DNA of 12,190 nucleotides from Nephromyces sp. MM_2019 (taxonomy: Eukaryota > Apicomplexa > Aconoidasida > Nephromycida): positions 2,466 to 14,655 of the forward strand of contig JADHZB010002006.1 in NCBI GenBank assembly GCA_015657535.1, in the 5' to 3' direction. Shown one piece after another: positions 1-8,132 of this stretch; the first letter of the stretch is position 1; the number at the start of each line of letters is the position of its first letter. The notes under the pieces were generated by a model. That model saw only the letters and a program-made list of their open reading frames with translations, was not told the DNA's origin and did no database searches. Both the position numbers and the translations under genes were made by a program.

Positions 1-802
1 GTATTGAATAGGGGGGTGTATTGAATATATGTGTGTATTGAATATATGTGTGTATTGAATATATGTGTGTATTGAATATATGTATGTATTGAATATATGT
101 GTGTGTTGAATATATGTGTGTATTGAATATATGTGTGTATTGAATATATGTGTGTATTGAATATATGTATGTGTTGAGTATATGTATGTATTGAATATAT
201 GTATGTATTGAATATATGTATGTATTGAGTATATGTGTGTATTGAATATATGTGTGTATTGAGTATATGTATGTATTGAGTATATGTGTGTATTGAATAT
301 ATGTGTGTATTGAATATATGTCTGTATTGAGTATATGTATGTATTGAGTATATGTGTGTATTGAATATATGTATGTATTGAATATATGTGTGTATTGAAT
401 ATATGTGTGTATTGAATATATGTATGTGTTGAATATATGTGTGTATTGAATATATGTGTGTATTGAATATATGTGTGTATTGAATATATGTGTGTATTGA
501 ATATATGTCTGTATTGAGTATATGTATGTGTTGAATATATGTCTGTATTGAATATATGTCTGTATTGAATATATGTGTGTATTGAATATATGTGTGTATT
601 GAATATATGTCTGTATTGAATATATGTGTGTATTGAGTATATGTGTGTATTGAATATATGTGTGTATTGAATATATGTGTGTATTGAGTATATGTGTGTT
701 GTGTTGAATATATGTGTGTGTTGTATTGAATATTGAATATGCGTGTGTATTGAGTATTCAGTATATGTGTGTTGTATTGAGTATTCAGTATATGTGTGTG
801 TA
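1..802. repeat. 17-bp minisatellite, about 41 in-register units plus a degenerate tail
   Basis: The unit is TTGAATATATGTGTGTA. The TTG of each unit falls exactly every 17 bp from position 4 to position 684, with no insertion or deletion. Unit 1 is divergent and holds a run of six G. Units 2-40 (21-683) differ from consensus only at unit positions 5 (A or G), 13 (G, A or C) and 17 (A or G). From 684 the spacing breaks down into longer derived units of about 20-27 bp, two of them containing GAGTATTCAGTATATGTG, and the array ends at another run of six G near 803. Every unit carries TGA on the + strand, so it is not coding there. The left end is probably cut by the window. Confidence 0.97.
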
Positions 803-1187
803 GGGGGGAAGAGTGTTACATACACATGTGAATAAAGTGTATTTAATTTAATTATTGATTTATTTAGTTTAATTTTTATTAATAGATCTTACACATATAA
901 ATATTCTAATTTTTTATAAAAAAAAGTGTAATTATATGTGTGTATATAAATAATCTTATTTCATTATATATATATTGATTACAGGTTAAACAGATTAATT
1001 ACACACACATCATCTTATATACAAAATTATCTTATACACACACAAATATATTTACACACATTCATTTAGATATTCATACCTATACACATCATTTCAATTT
1101 TACACACACATTTAAGTTAGTATTTATGTATAATTTCTCAAATTTATAAACCATAATATAAGGTTTTGTTTTGATATTAACTCATAA
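803..1187. other. AT-rich non-coding stretch with scattered TG and CA words
   Basis: This follows the minisatellite and contains no frame that looks coding. It changes from AT-rich sequence with isolated GTGTGT words (803-960) to sequence with repeated ACACACA words (about 1000-1187). I see no promoter or RNA gene in it. Confidence 0.7.
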
Positions 1188-1220
1188 AAACACATACACA
1201 CACACATACACACACACATA

Positions 1221-1258
<38 letters not shown>
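1188..1258. repeat. Compound microsatellite: CA tract joined to (TA)n
   Basis: An ACACATACACACAC tract runs directly into an uninterrupted TA dinucleotide run ending near 1258. It is simple-sequence DNA, likely to vary in length between isolates. Confidence 0.9.
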
Positions 1259-1263
<5 letters not shown>

Positions 1264-1380
1264 TTTTTATTTGTTGAAAAAACTCTAATCATTTACACTA
1301 GGATATCTTTTTTATTCTTTTTTATATTTTGACGCACACACATTAATATAATTATTCAATATTAAAACTTAACTATATTT

Positions 1381-1591
1381 ATGTGTGTGTATGTATGTGT
1401 GTGTGTGTATGTGTGTGTGTATGTGTGTGTGTATGTGCGTGTGTGTGTGTATGTGTGTGTGTGTGTATGTGTGTTTGTGTGTATGTGTGTGTGTGTGTAT
1501 GTGTGTGTATATGTGTGTGTGTATGTGTGTGTGTCTATGTGTGTGTGTGTGTGTATGTGTGTGTGTGTATGTGTGTGTGTTTGTGTGTTAA
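1381..1591. repeat. TG/TATG simple-sequence tract
   Basis: About 210 bp are built almost wholly from TGTGTG and TATG on the + strand. The tract stays open in several frames on both strands and encodes Cys/Val/Met or Thr/His strings, which is a by-product of its periodicity. Nothing suggests it is translated. Confidence 0.95.
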
Positions 1592-2270
1592 TATTGATTT
1601 TAGCATGTGTAAATATAGATGTCAACATGTGTATATATAGATGTGTGCATGTTTATATATAAGTGTGTATATGTGTATATATAAGTGTGTGTATGTTTAT
1701 ATATGTATATAAATGCATAAATTAATACAATTAACAACTATTTGGAATAACGTAAAACAAATCATTAATTAGTGTTTAAAATCTGTGTTTATAGAGCCTT
1801 TTAAATTATTTATTTGATATTTATTTACACACAAGTGTTAGAAAGTATGTATTTATGTGTATTCCTTGAATATGTACATAAAATGCTACAGTATATATAT
1901 ATATATGTCACACTTATTTTTATAAACTGATGTGTGTAAATCGAGTTAAGAAATATAATTACTTTTTATTTATGTTTGTTATACTGATGTGTATACATTA
2001 TTATGTATTTATTGTAGTGTGTGTGTAAATTATGTGTGTAAAACTGTATATATATATTTAAAAGTGTGTATGACATGTATTTACAAAATTGTGTTTGTGT
2101 GTAAATTAAATTCATGTAAATTTGTGTATGTAATTTACGTCTATATAATTGTATGTGTGTGTGTGTATAGTTTAATTATTTATCATTGTTTGTGTGTATA
2201 GTTTAATTTAAATTTTTATAATTGTGTATTTTTGAGTTGAAAATTATTATAAAGTAAATAAAGTGTGAAA
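1592..2270. other. TG-polarised AT-rich non-coding region
   Basis: AT-rich DNA carries recurrent TGTGTGTAAA-type words on the + strand (for example near 1605, 1933, 2020, 2034 and 2096) and several TGTGTATA words. The frame at 1989-2201 is low-complexity and broken into TG-derived residues, so I do not call it a gene. A short TA run lies at about 1893-1906. Confidence 0.7.
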
Positions 2271-2400
2271 TGGAAAACAAATCTTAAATAAATTTTCAAA
2301 GTAAATTTATTAATTGTATATTATTATTAAAATTAACAACAGTTTGAAATATATATATAAGTTGGATATTGTTCCTTGTTTTGGAAATAGACACATTTCT
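2271..2400. other. AT-rich spacer between TG-polarised and CA-polarised halves
   Basis: This short stretch has almost no TGTG or ACAC words. To its left the motifs read TGTGTGTAAA, and to its right they read as the reverse complement. I see no gene or RNA in it. Confidence 0.6.
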
Positions 2401-2520
2401 TGAATTTTTATTACACACACACATTTCAATCATAGTTTAACTAGATAATATATTCACTCCATATTATCACACACATTTATATATAGAATTGATATTACAT
2501 ATAGAAAAATCTTTTACTGA

Positions 2521-2544
2521 CTATCTATCTATCTATCTATCTAC
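2521..2544. repeat. (CTAT)n microsatellite
   Basis: Five consecutive CTAT units are followed by CTAC. It is short simple-sequence DNA inside the CA-polarised region. Confidence 0.9.
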
Positions 2545-2964
2545 TTTTTAAAATATATCAACATACACACACACATTTGTTATTGTTGCACTTATTAATT
2601 TATTAAGATTTAAAACTCTAACAAATTAAAATATTTCGAAATATACACACACACAAAAACATACATCCTTACACATTTTTAACATAACTTAGATAATAAG
2701 TATGTGTAAAAACATTACTCACACATAACCGAATTACACACATGAGCACTACAAACATATTGTGAAATTACACACGTACCCAAACAAATTACACACACAT
2801 CCTTAAACACTAAACACACACATTATCAAACTGCTCACATATATTGTAAAATTACACATACACATTATAAAAAAAATCGCACACACATAATACCAAAACA
2901 CATACACACCTATTATCAAATCTCACATATACCAAACATTTCACACACACATATTATATACACA

Positions 2965-2993
2965 TATATTTATATATATATATATATATAAAT
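2965..2993. repeat. (TA)n microsatellite
   Basis: A TA dinucleotide run with one interruption, flanked by CACACA words and by AAATAATCCC. Confidence 0.85.
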
Positions 2994-3131
2994 AATCCCA
3001 CCCTTCACACACCCATTTACTAATATTTTGAACATTTCTTCAACCTGCACACCTAACTAGACTCAACATTTGATAACTCTCGAAAATTTAATCTAATACC
3101 AAGCCAAACAAACCTACACACATGTGAATTA

Positions 3132-3280
3132 GAGATTCACACACATATATGAATAGATTTCCACACATATATGTGATTAAATTTCCACACACATACATAT
3201 GAATAGATTTCCAAAAACATATGTGATCAGGTTTCCACACATATATGTAATTATATATCTCCACACACATATTCACCTTG
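3132..3280. repeat. Degenerate direct repeats of about 23-28 bp
   Basis: About six imperfect copies of GATTTCCACACATATATGTG start near 3132, 3156, 3178, 3206, 3229 and 3253. They differ in the number of CA steps and in the ending (GAATA, GATTA, GATCA, AATTA). On the minus strand they read as a repetitive Cys/Gly/Asn-Leu string, which I take as a repeat artefact. Confidence 0.75.
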
Positions 3281-3339
3281 AGTAAAATACTAACTAGATA
3301 TATATTTTCCATATATGTGTTTTTGTCTCTACACACATA

Positions 3340-3475
3340 TGATCCAGACCCTACATATACACTCTTATATTCCAAACCTTACACACACATGTAATGTCAA
3401 TAGCCAAACCTTACATATATACTCCTATATTCCAAACCTTACATATATAATCCTATGATCCATACCTTATGCACA
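3340..3475. repeat. Second degenerate repeat family (ATTCCAAACCTTACA)
   Basis: ATTCCAAACCTTACA occurs near 3369 and 3429, and the shorter CCAAACCTTACATATA near 3404. Related words (GATCCAGACCCTACATATA near 3341, GATCCATACCTTA near 3458) extend the block. Spacing is irregular, about 25-35 bp. Confidence 0.65.
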
Positions 3476-3540
3476 CATGAAATGCCAGCAGCTTACATTT
3501 AGATACACACACGAAAATACCTCGTACATAACCTATATAA

Positions 3541-3799
3541 TGAAAAAATAATTAATTGTAGTAACCAAGCTAATTTCATTTAAGACCTTGAGAGTAAATG
3601 TAACAGTTGTTTTCTAGATTTGTATTAGATATATATATATATAGTATAGTGAGTTAATAGCATAAATCTTAACCTGTCTAATCATTGGAAAGTTAATTCG
3701 AAATTTAAACAGTATCCAATTCCTTTGATTTATATTAATTCATATTCACCTATTTTTGTATAACCTTTTCCCCCTATTTAACCTCCATAAAACGTAATA
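3541..3799 (+). promoter_or_regulatory. 5' flank of the phosphatase gene
   Basis: This is the first stretch left of the gene that lacks CA and TG words. It has a short TA run near 3630-3644 and a pyrimidine-rich segment (CCTTTTCCCCCTATTTAACC) just before the start codon. An in-frame TAA at 3788-3790 closes the frame upstream, which supports the ATG at 3800. I cannot define a promoter element or transcription start; the regulatory role is inferred from position only. Confidence 0.35.
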
Positions 3800-4770
3800 A
3801 TGAAGAAATTCCTAAGCTTTATAATGGATAATCCCAAAGATACACATACTAGGGAGATACCTTCCGACATATCAAGGGCCATTCATTTCTACATTAGTGT
3901 ATTTCGCGTGTGCCCTGAGTTTGTATATTTGATCTCCATCCCAACCAATGAGGATGCAGAACAACTAACTAAACAATCTAGGACATTTTCAGCCCTTGGA
4001 TACAACTCTAGTTGTTCATCATACACACGTTCAAGTTACACACCCTCCAATTCATCTAGCATGTTGTCTAAAGAAGTTTCTAATAATGCAATCTCCAGTT
4101 CATCTAGTATAGTTGTTAAAGAAGCTTATAATAACACATCATCCAATTCATCTAGTGCAGTAGTTAAAGAAGATTATCATAATACACCTTCCAATTTATA
4201 TAGTGTAGATTCTAATAATGCACCCTCTAACTTATCTAGTGTGTTGACTAAAGAAGAATCTATTGATGCACCCTCCAATTCATCTAGTGTAGTAGATATG
4301 GAAGATTCTAATAATAAACCCTTTAACTTATCGAGTGCGTTAGCTAAAGAAGATAAAAATGACACCCCAGCACCACCCAATGTAGAAAAGGACACCATAA
4401 ACAATTTAGGTGTGGGAGTGGTAACCAATAGGCCAACTAGATCAAACTCAGCAGATAATCTAAGTGTGTATGTAAAAACACATGGGCTATCTAACAGTAC
4501 CGCTATCTCTGACCAACGTGAAGATCCATCAAAGGGTTACTTGACCAATTTATTGGCAAATAGCAAACACCTTAGATCACTTGGAACAATAGCCAAGAAT
4601 TTATCGAAACAATATAGCTTTCCTATTCGATCAGAAAAGAGAGATATCAAAGTTTATGATATGAGAACAAAACAGACAAATTATGAAGTACCCCCTCTGA
4701 AAATTGTATCAGACATACACCCTCATTTCTCTACATTATCTGAGCTAAGAGAACTCCTTAATAATTATCG
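3800..4770 (+). CDS. Exon 1 of the phosphatase gene: N-terminal region and repeats
   Basis: Encodes residues 1-323 plus two bases of codon 324. The ATG has A at -3, and a second in-frame ATG at 3824 (Met9) is an alternative start. Residues 1-65 are ordinary sequence (IHFYISVFRVCPEFVYLI) that I do not recognise. Residues 66-188 are Ser/Asn rich, and 189-323 are charged. The donor is CG|GTATGA. Unspliced, the frame would stop four codons later at 4781-4783. Confidence 0.8.
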
Positions 4771-6841
4771 GTATGATGAATGAGGGATTTAGAATACATT
4801 TCAATAATCATATTAACCTATTAATATACTTCAAAAGTATTTAGATGTGATTTAGGTTTAACTTATAGGTTTATAAAGATGTACCTAATTTTTTTCTAGG
4901 GAATGAACTCTCTTTTCAAACACCATAATTCTTCAAATTAATGCGAATTTAGGAATAGTATAAATATTATTATTAACTGTGTGTAAATCAAATTGTTTCT
5001 GAGTAAAAATATCTATCTTTTTATAACTTACTTTTTTTTAAGGAAACAAATTCGGGAAGTTTTAAAGACATTCAAGGATTCAAAGACTCTGGATAAATTA
5101 AGTGAATCAAACAAATCAGAGAAGGTTATTTCGTATGATTTACAGCCCATAAATGTACTTACTGAGAGAATCAAATCACTCATTAACCATATGCAATATA
5201 ATACACACCTCAATAAACAAATTGAACGAAAATTTTCCAGAGTATTTGATGACTTCTTGGTAAATAAATCCATAATTTATTGAATTATTAGCCTTTTCAG
5301 TTGCTGTTACTTCTTTGTGCGATTGTTATTAACAATGGCATGAAATAGATAATCTAATACTTGAAGATTTCCTCCTATTAATATATTCTGAAATTTAACT
5401 AATAACCCCTCAAATTTCCGTTTTATATTATTTTCACCAGCTTAAAATATTGATTATATGGATTCTAAATTTTCTAGACTTTGTATAGCTTTGGATCTCA
5501 CATGACATAATAATTACATAATAATAATAATGATAATAACCATTATATTTTGAGCTTTAATCTACACGTTTTTTACATTAGCCCCAAGAAATTATAAGTG
5601 ATGTATTACTGGGATCCTTTAGACCTGCCAGTAATCTAAGGACTTTGAAGGATTTCAGGATCACAAATGGTTTGTATATTAGATATTTGTAAACAAAAAT
5701 ATACACACAAAAAAACTTGTAGATTGATGATTTTCCCTGACTTGGTTATAGTGCACACATCTAATAGTATCCACAATTTATCAGATATTCAATTTGATCA
5801 TAACAAAATGCCCTTATGAATTGATTGGATTAACTTTTAGATAAGTAGAATGACCTATTATGATTTCTTAATCAAATTGAATCGAATTAACTCAGATCAG
5901 TTTATATAATTTAATTTCACACCACATAACTTAATTCCACACTTAATGCGGCTTCTTTGTTTATTACTATTACACAGTTGTTTGCTGCGTTGGTGTTGAT
6001 CCAGCTCACAAAAAATGCTTCAATTACCTAATAATGAACCTAGAAGATAACCTTGAACAAAACATAAAACGTTTTTTCCCACAAGCTATTTTATATATTA
6101 GAAAGGCATTAGCTGAGCGTGGTAGAGTTTATATACACTGTGGCGCTGGGATTTCCCGTGCTCCTACGATTTGTGCAGCATATCTAATGTATGAGTTACA
6201 AATTCCACTTTATCAGGCCTTAATGCTTATAAAGGTTGGATTACAAATAGGCACTAAAATCCATACATGGCTCCCACATTTTACCTTACATGAAGCACAT
6301 TCTCTGAAACATTATATTACTTAATATCCGATAATGCATCGAAAATAAAGTTACTCCAACCTAATATACTAACACCCCATTTAGTTAGAACTTTGTTTCA
6401 TACTTCAGAATATCCTAAAATCTCAAAATAATGTGATTTTGGTTTATGTAATAATTTCAGGATGCCCGACCATGCGTAAATCCTAATGCTGCATTTATTA
6501 AACAACTAAAAGAATGGCAAAATGATATAAACAGTGGCATAAACATATTTACAAATGATAGGGACTTTCAATACTGTTCAATCGAATCGGTACCCCACTT
6601 CATATATACTTAATCCAGCACAACACATCTTGATTGAAAATCACTATAATTATTATCCATTTTATTTGAAACTGTGATTAGTTTAATTTGGTTTTTGTAA
6701 CAACTGTTTTCTTGATAAAGAAAATTTTCTTGTTACCTGAAGAAATTTTACAATTTTCTTTCTCTGCAGCAACCGCTTAAAAATGTCGAGAGAATAGGGA
6801 AGGGTCTAATAAGCAAATCTCAAGAAATCCATGCAACTTAG
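3800..6841 (+). CDS. Dual-specificity protein phosphatase with Ser-rich repeat N-terminus (six exons)
   Basis: This likely protein phosphatase would remove phosphate from Tyr and Ser/Thr residues through a cysteinyl-phosphate intermediate. My exon chain is 3800-4770, 5043-5259, 5582-5669, 5978-6234, 6461-6589 and 6770-6841, giving 1734 nt (577 residues plus stop) with matching phases and GT-AG introns of 180-322 nt. Residues 81-188 are seven 16-residue Ser/Asn-rich repeats. The phosphatase fold covers about residues 397-530: IISDVLLGSFRPASNL, ITNVVCCVGV, candidate general acid Asp449, the P-loop HCGAGISR with Cys480 and Arg486, the family motif AYLM at 493-496, and NPNAAFIKQL at 518-527. The Asp-to-Cys distance of 31 is normal for the family. 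No signal peptide or membrane segment is evident. The intron 4 donor (GTTGGA) is poor. The repeat part could be a separate 327-residue gene ending at 4783, but the phase-2 junction restoring CGG favours one gene. The substrate is unknown. Confidence 0.85.
4040..4363 (+). repeat. Seven-copy 48-bp in-frame coding repeat
   Basis: The block encodes residues 81-188 of the phosphatase. The copies begin TPSNSSSM, AISSSSSI, TSSNSSSA, TPSNLYSV, APSNLSSV, APSNSSSV and KPFNLSSA. Each is 16 residues, with consensus roughly APSNSSSVVxKEDxNN, except copy 4, which has lost four residues (12 long). All differences keep the frame. It is probably a disordered, phosphorylatable linker and could vary in copy number between strains. 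Confidence 0.9.
4771..5042 (+). other. Intron 1 of the phosphatase gene
   Basis: Donor GTATGA and acceptor TTTTTTTTAAG, length 272 nt, phase 2. Joining CG to the G at 5043 restores an Arg codon, and the frame continues as KQIREVLKTFKD. One TGTGTGTAAA word lies near 4978; otherwise the sequence is plain AT-rich. Confidence 0.75.
5043..5259 (+). CDS. Exon 2 of the phosphatase gene: linker before the catalytic domain
   Basis: Encodes residues 325-396, a charged and probably helical segment (REVLKTFKDSKTLDKL and ERKFSRVFDDFL). The donor after DDFL is GTAAAT, phase 0. I recognise no motif of its own. Confidence 0.75.
5582..5669 (+). CDS. Exon 3 of the phosphatase gene: start of the catalytic fold
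   Basis: Encodes residues 397-425: PQEIISDVLLGSFRPASNL, then RTLKDFRITN. This matches the opening of dual-specificity phosphatase domains (isoleucine-rich strand, LxLGS, A/S-N, gIT-V). The acceptor is CATTAG|CCC. The donor is AATG|GTTTGT, phase 1. The exon is only 88 nt and contains no ATG. Confidence 0.8.
5978..6234 (+). CDS. Exon 4 of the phosphatase gene: catalytic P-loop
   Basis: Acceptor TTACACAG|TT, phase 1, completing a Val codon and reading VVCCVGVDPAHKKCFNYL. It carries the general-acid segment NLEDN (Asp449), RVYIHCGAGISRAPT (Cys480, Arg486) and CAAYLMYEL. I end the exon after AAG at 6234 because the next exon then gives LIK-DARPCVNPNAAF, the normal family continuation. If intron 4 were retained, the frame would run to a stop at 6322-6324 and lose the PN-F-QL helix. 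Confidence 0.85.
6461..6589 (+). CDS. Exon 5 of the phosphatase gene: C-terminal helix of the fold
   Basis: Acceptor AATTTCAG|GAT, phase 0. Encodes residues 512-554, including the conserved end of the fold (RPCVNPNAAFIKQLKEW). The donor GTACCC is weak. Reading through would give a short alternative end at 6611-6613. Confidence 0.8.
6770..6841 (+). CDS. Exon 6 of the phosphatase gene: basic C-terminal tail
   Basis: Acceptor TTTCTCTGCAG|CAA, preceded by a good pyrimidine tract, phase 0. Encodes 23 residues (QPLKNVERIGKGLISKSQ and EIHAT) and the stop TAG at 6839-6841. No membrane anchor or prenylation motif is visible. Confidence 0.7.
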   Translation, partial: QPLKNVERIGKGLISKSQEIHAT

Positions 6842-7990
6842 ATTGGACCTAGAAAATTTGTTAAATCGGGTTAGTTTACTCATATCAAGTAATATAGGTA
6901 ATTAATTCTTTAGACAGTATGTTTTTGGAAAATTATTTCCTTATCAAAAAATTCTTTTTTAACTAAACTTTTGGATATTTGAATAAGTTCTATTCAATAT
7001 TTCGGAAGTTTATATTTTATAATCTACATCTATCCTGAATAAGCTTTCTTTAGTATGTACTTACACTGATTTAATTAATTGATACTTTCCCTCGAATTAG
7101 ATATTACGAATGTAATCAGACATAGCCTTAAAATAATTTGTAAATATGTGGTGTCGTTTTAATAAAAACATTAAAGTTTTATATCGTTTTTCTTTTCTCT
7201 ATCCAGCATCCATATCTATATTTTATAAACATGTTAGCTAGCAAATACATATAGTGATAATTAAAACAATTGAATGTAAGAATATAGTAGCTAAGCGTGT
7301 ATATAGTTTTCGCCAAATTTATTTATGATTAAATTAACATTACTATGATCTAATCATATTGGATAATTATAACGCTCTTTATTTCTTATTCAGAATTTGG
7401 TAATACATCATACTACTTGAGTCAACCTGAATTTAGAAAATTTCAAGAAAAAGTATTTTAAATCTATTTTGATTACCCAAATTTATATTTATTTTATCTT
7501 ATATTTACACAATGCATTTTTATATCATTGTTTTTGCATAACTTCAAAATCATCTTATTTAAATACACAAGAGTTTATACAATATCATATATATTTTTTT
7601 TACGTGAGAGAATCATCTTCCAGAGTTTTTCAGTACCATTTTTAAGTGCATTTCCTAAGAAACATTCTAAAATGAGTTGCGAGAGAGTGCTTTGTGTATA
7701 TTATAACTTTAAATTTTTTATTTTTGTTTAAAGATTAGGAAAAGTGCTCTTTGTATTTTGTTTTTTTGTTTTTTTTGCCCCTCTATAGTTTTTCATAAGA
7801 TATATAGACTAAAGTATTTTAAACGTCAAAACAAGTAAACTCGGAATTTAAATATAATATTATTAATTTACATAAGGTTATCTTGATATCCAAATTAACA
7901 AAATAATGGAAAAGTATATATATTTATTTATATTGAAGACTAAACTATAAAAAGTCACAAATAAGTTTACTTTATAAAAAGAGTAATTTA
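6842..7990. other. AT-rich spacer after the phosphatase gene
   Basis: No supportable gene. AATAAA at 7161 could serve as a polyadenylation signal, but the match is weak evidence in DNA this AT-rich. A patch at about 7600-7700 has more mixed composition and is open on both strands, in the + frame to 7731 and in a 39-codon minus-strand frame without an early ATG. Neither shows a motif. TG and CA words are almost absent, unlike in the left flank. Confidence 0.6.
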
Positions 7991-7991
7991 T

Positions 7992-8132
7992 ATAATCATT
8001 TACCTATGTTGTAAATGATTATGCATTGATTTCTTACCAACTCATAATTTAGATACAATCAATGATTGAAGAAGATTAAGAAGGTGTGTAATTGAAATAA
8101 AATACATTTATAGTGAATAAAGATTTCACTAT
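7992..8132. other. Cluster of three perfect inverted repeats
   Basis: Three stems follow one another. ATAATCATTTA (7992-8002) pairs with 8012-8022 (11 bp, 9-nt loop). CATTGATT (8024-8031) pairs with 8057-8064 (8 bp). ATAGTGAA (8110-8117) pairs with 8125-8132 (8 bp, 7-nt loop). The stems are AT-rich, and I cannot tell a structured RNA from chance. Confidence 0.45.

Larger units (their letters stand above)
2401..3540. other. CA-polarised AT-rich non-coding region
   Basis: Over 1.1 kb the + strand is studded with TTACACACACAT-type words, while TGTGTG words are nearly absent. It contains a CTAT tetranucleotide run, a TA run and a block of degenerate direct repeats, listed separately. The minus-strand frame at 3088-3375 arises from those repeats. 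No coding exon is supportable. Confidence 0.7.

Noticed and set aside
1..802. Minisatellite as CRISPR array or coding repeat
   Set aside because: There are no spacers, the context is eukaryotic, each + strand unit contains TGA, and the open minus strand has no start codon.
801..808. Runs of G near 11, 803, 11660 and 11755 as telomere-like repeats
   Set aside because: No tandem TTTAGGG or TTTTAGGG array is present; these are isolated G runs.
1362..1662. Overlapping open frames of 68-93 codons in the TG tract, on both strands
   Set aside because: They translate to Cys/Val/Met or Thr/His strings caused by a dinucleotide repeat; three frames are open at once, which real coding DNA rarely shows.
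1989..2201. 70-codon + strand frame
   Set aside because: It is composed of TG-word and AT-rich translation with no motif and no coding-like neighbours.
3088..3375. 95-codon minus-strand frame with repeated Cys-Gly-Asn-Leu pattern
   Set aside because: The pattern follows exactly the degenerate direct repeats in the DNA, and conservation is at DNA level across frame-shifting spacer lengths.
4177..4428. 83-codon minus-strand frame within phosphatase exon 1
   Set aside because: It is the antisense shadow of the Ser-rich repeat, with codon changes that preserve the + strand protein.
5028..5273. 81-codon minus-strand frame
   Set aside because: It is antisense of phosphatase exon 2, which fits the + strand splice phases.
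6235..6324. Phosphatase ending at 6324 without intron 4
   Set aside because: The read-through sequence lacks the conserved PN-F-QL continuation, while splicing to 6461 restores it exactly in phase; read-through is kept only as possible intron retention.
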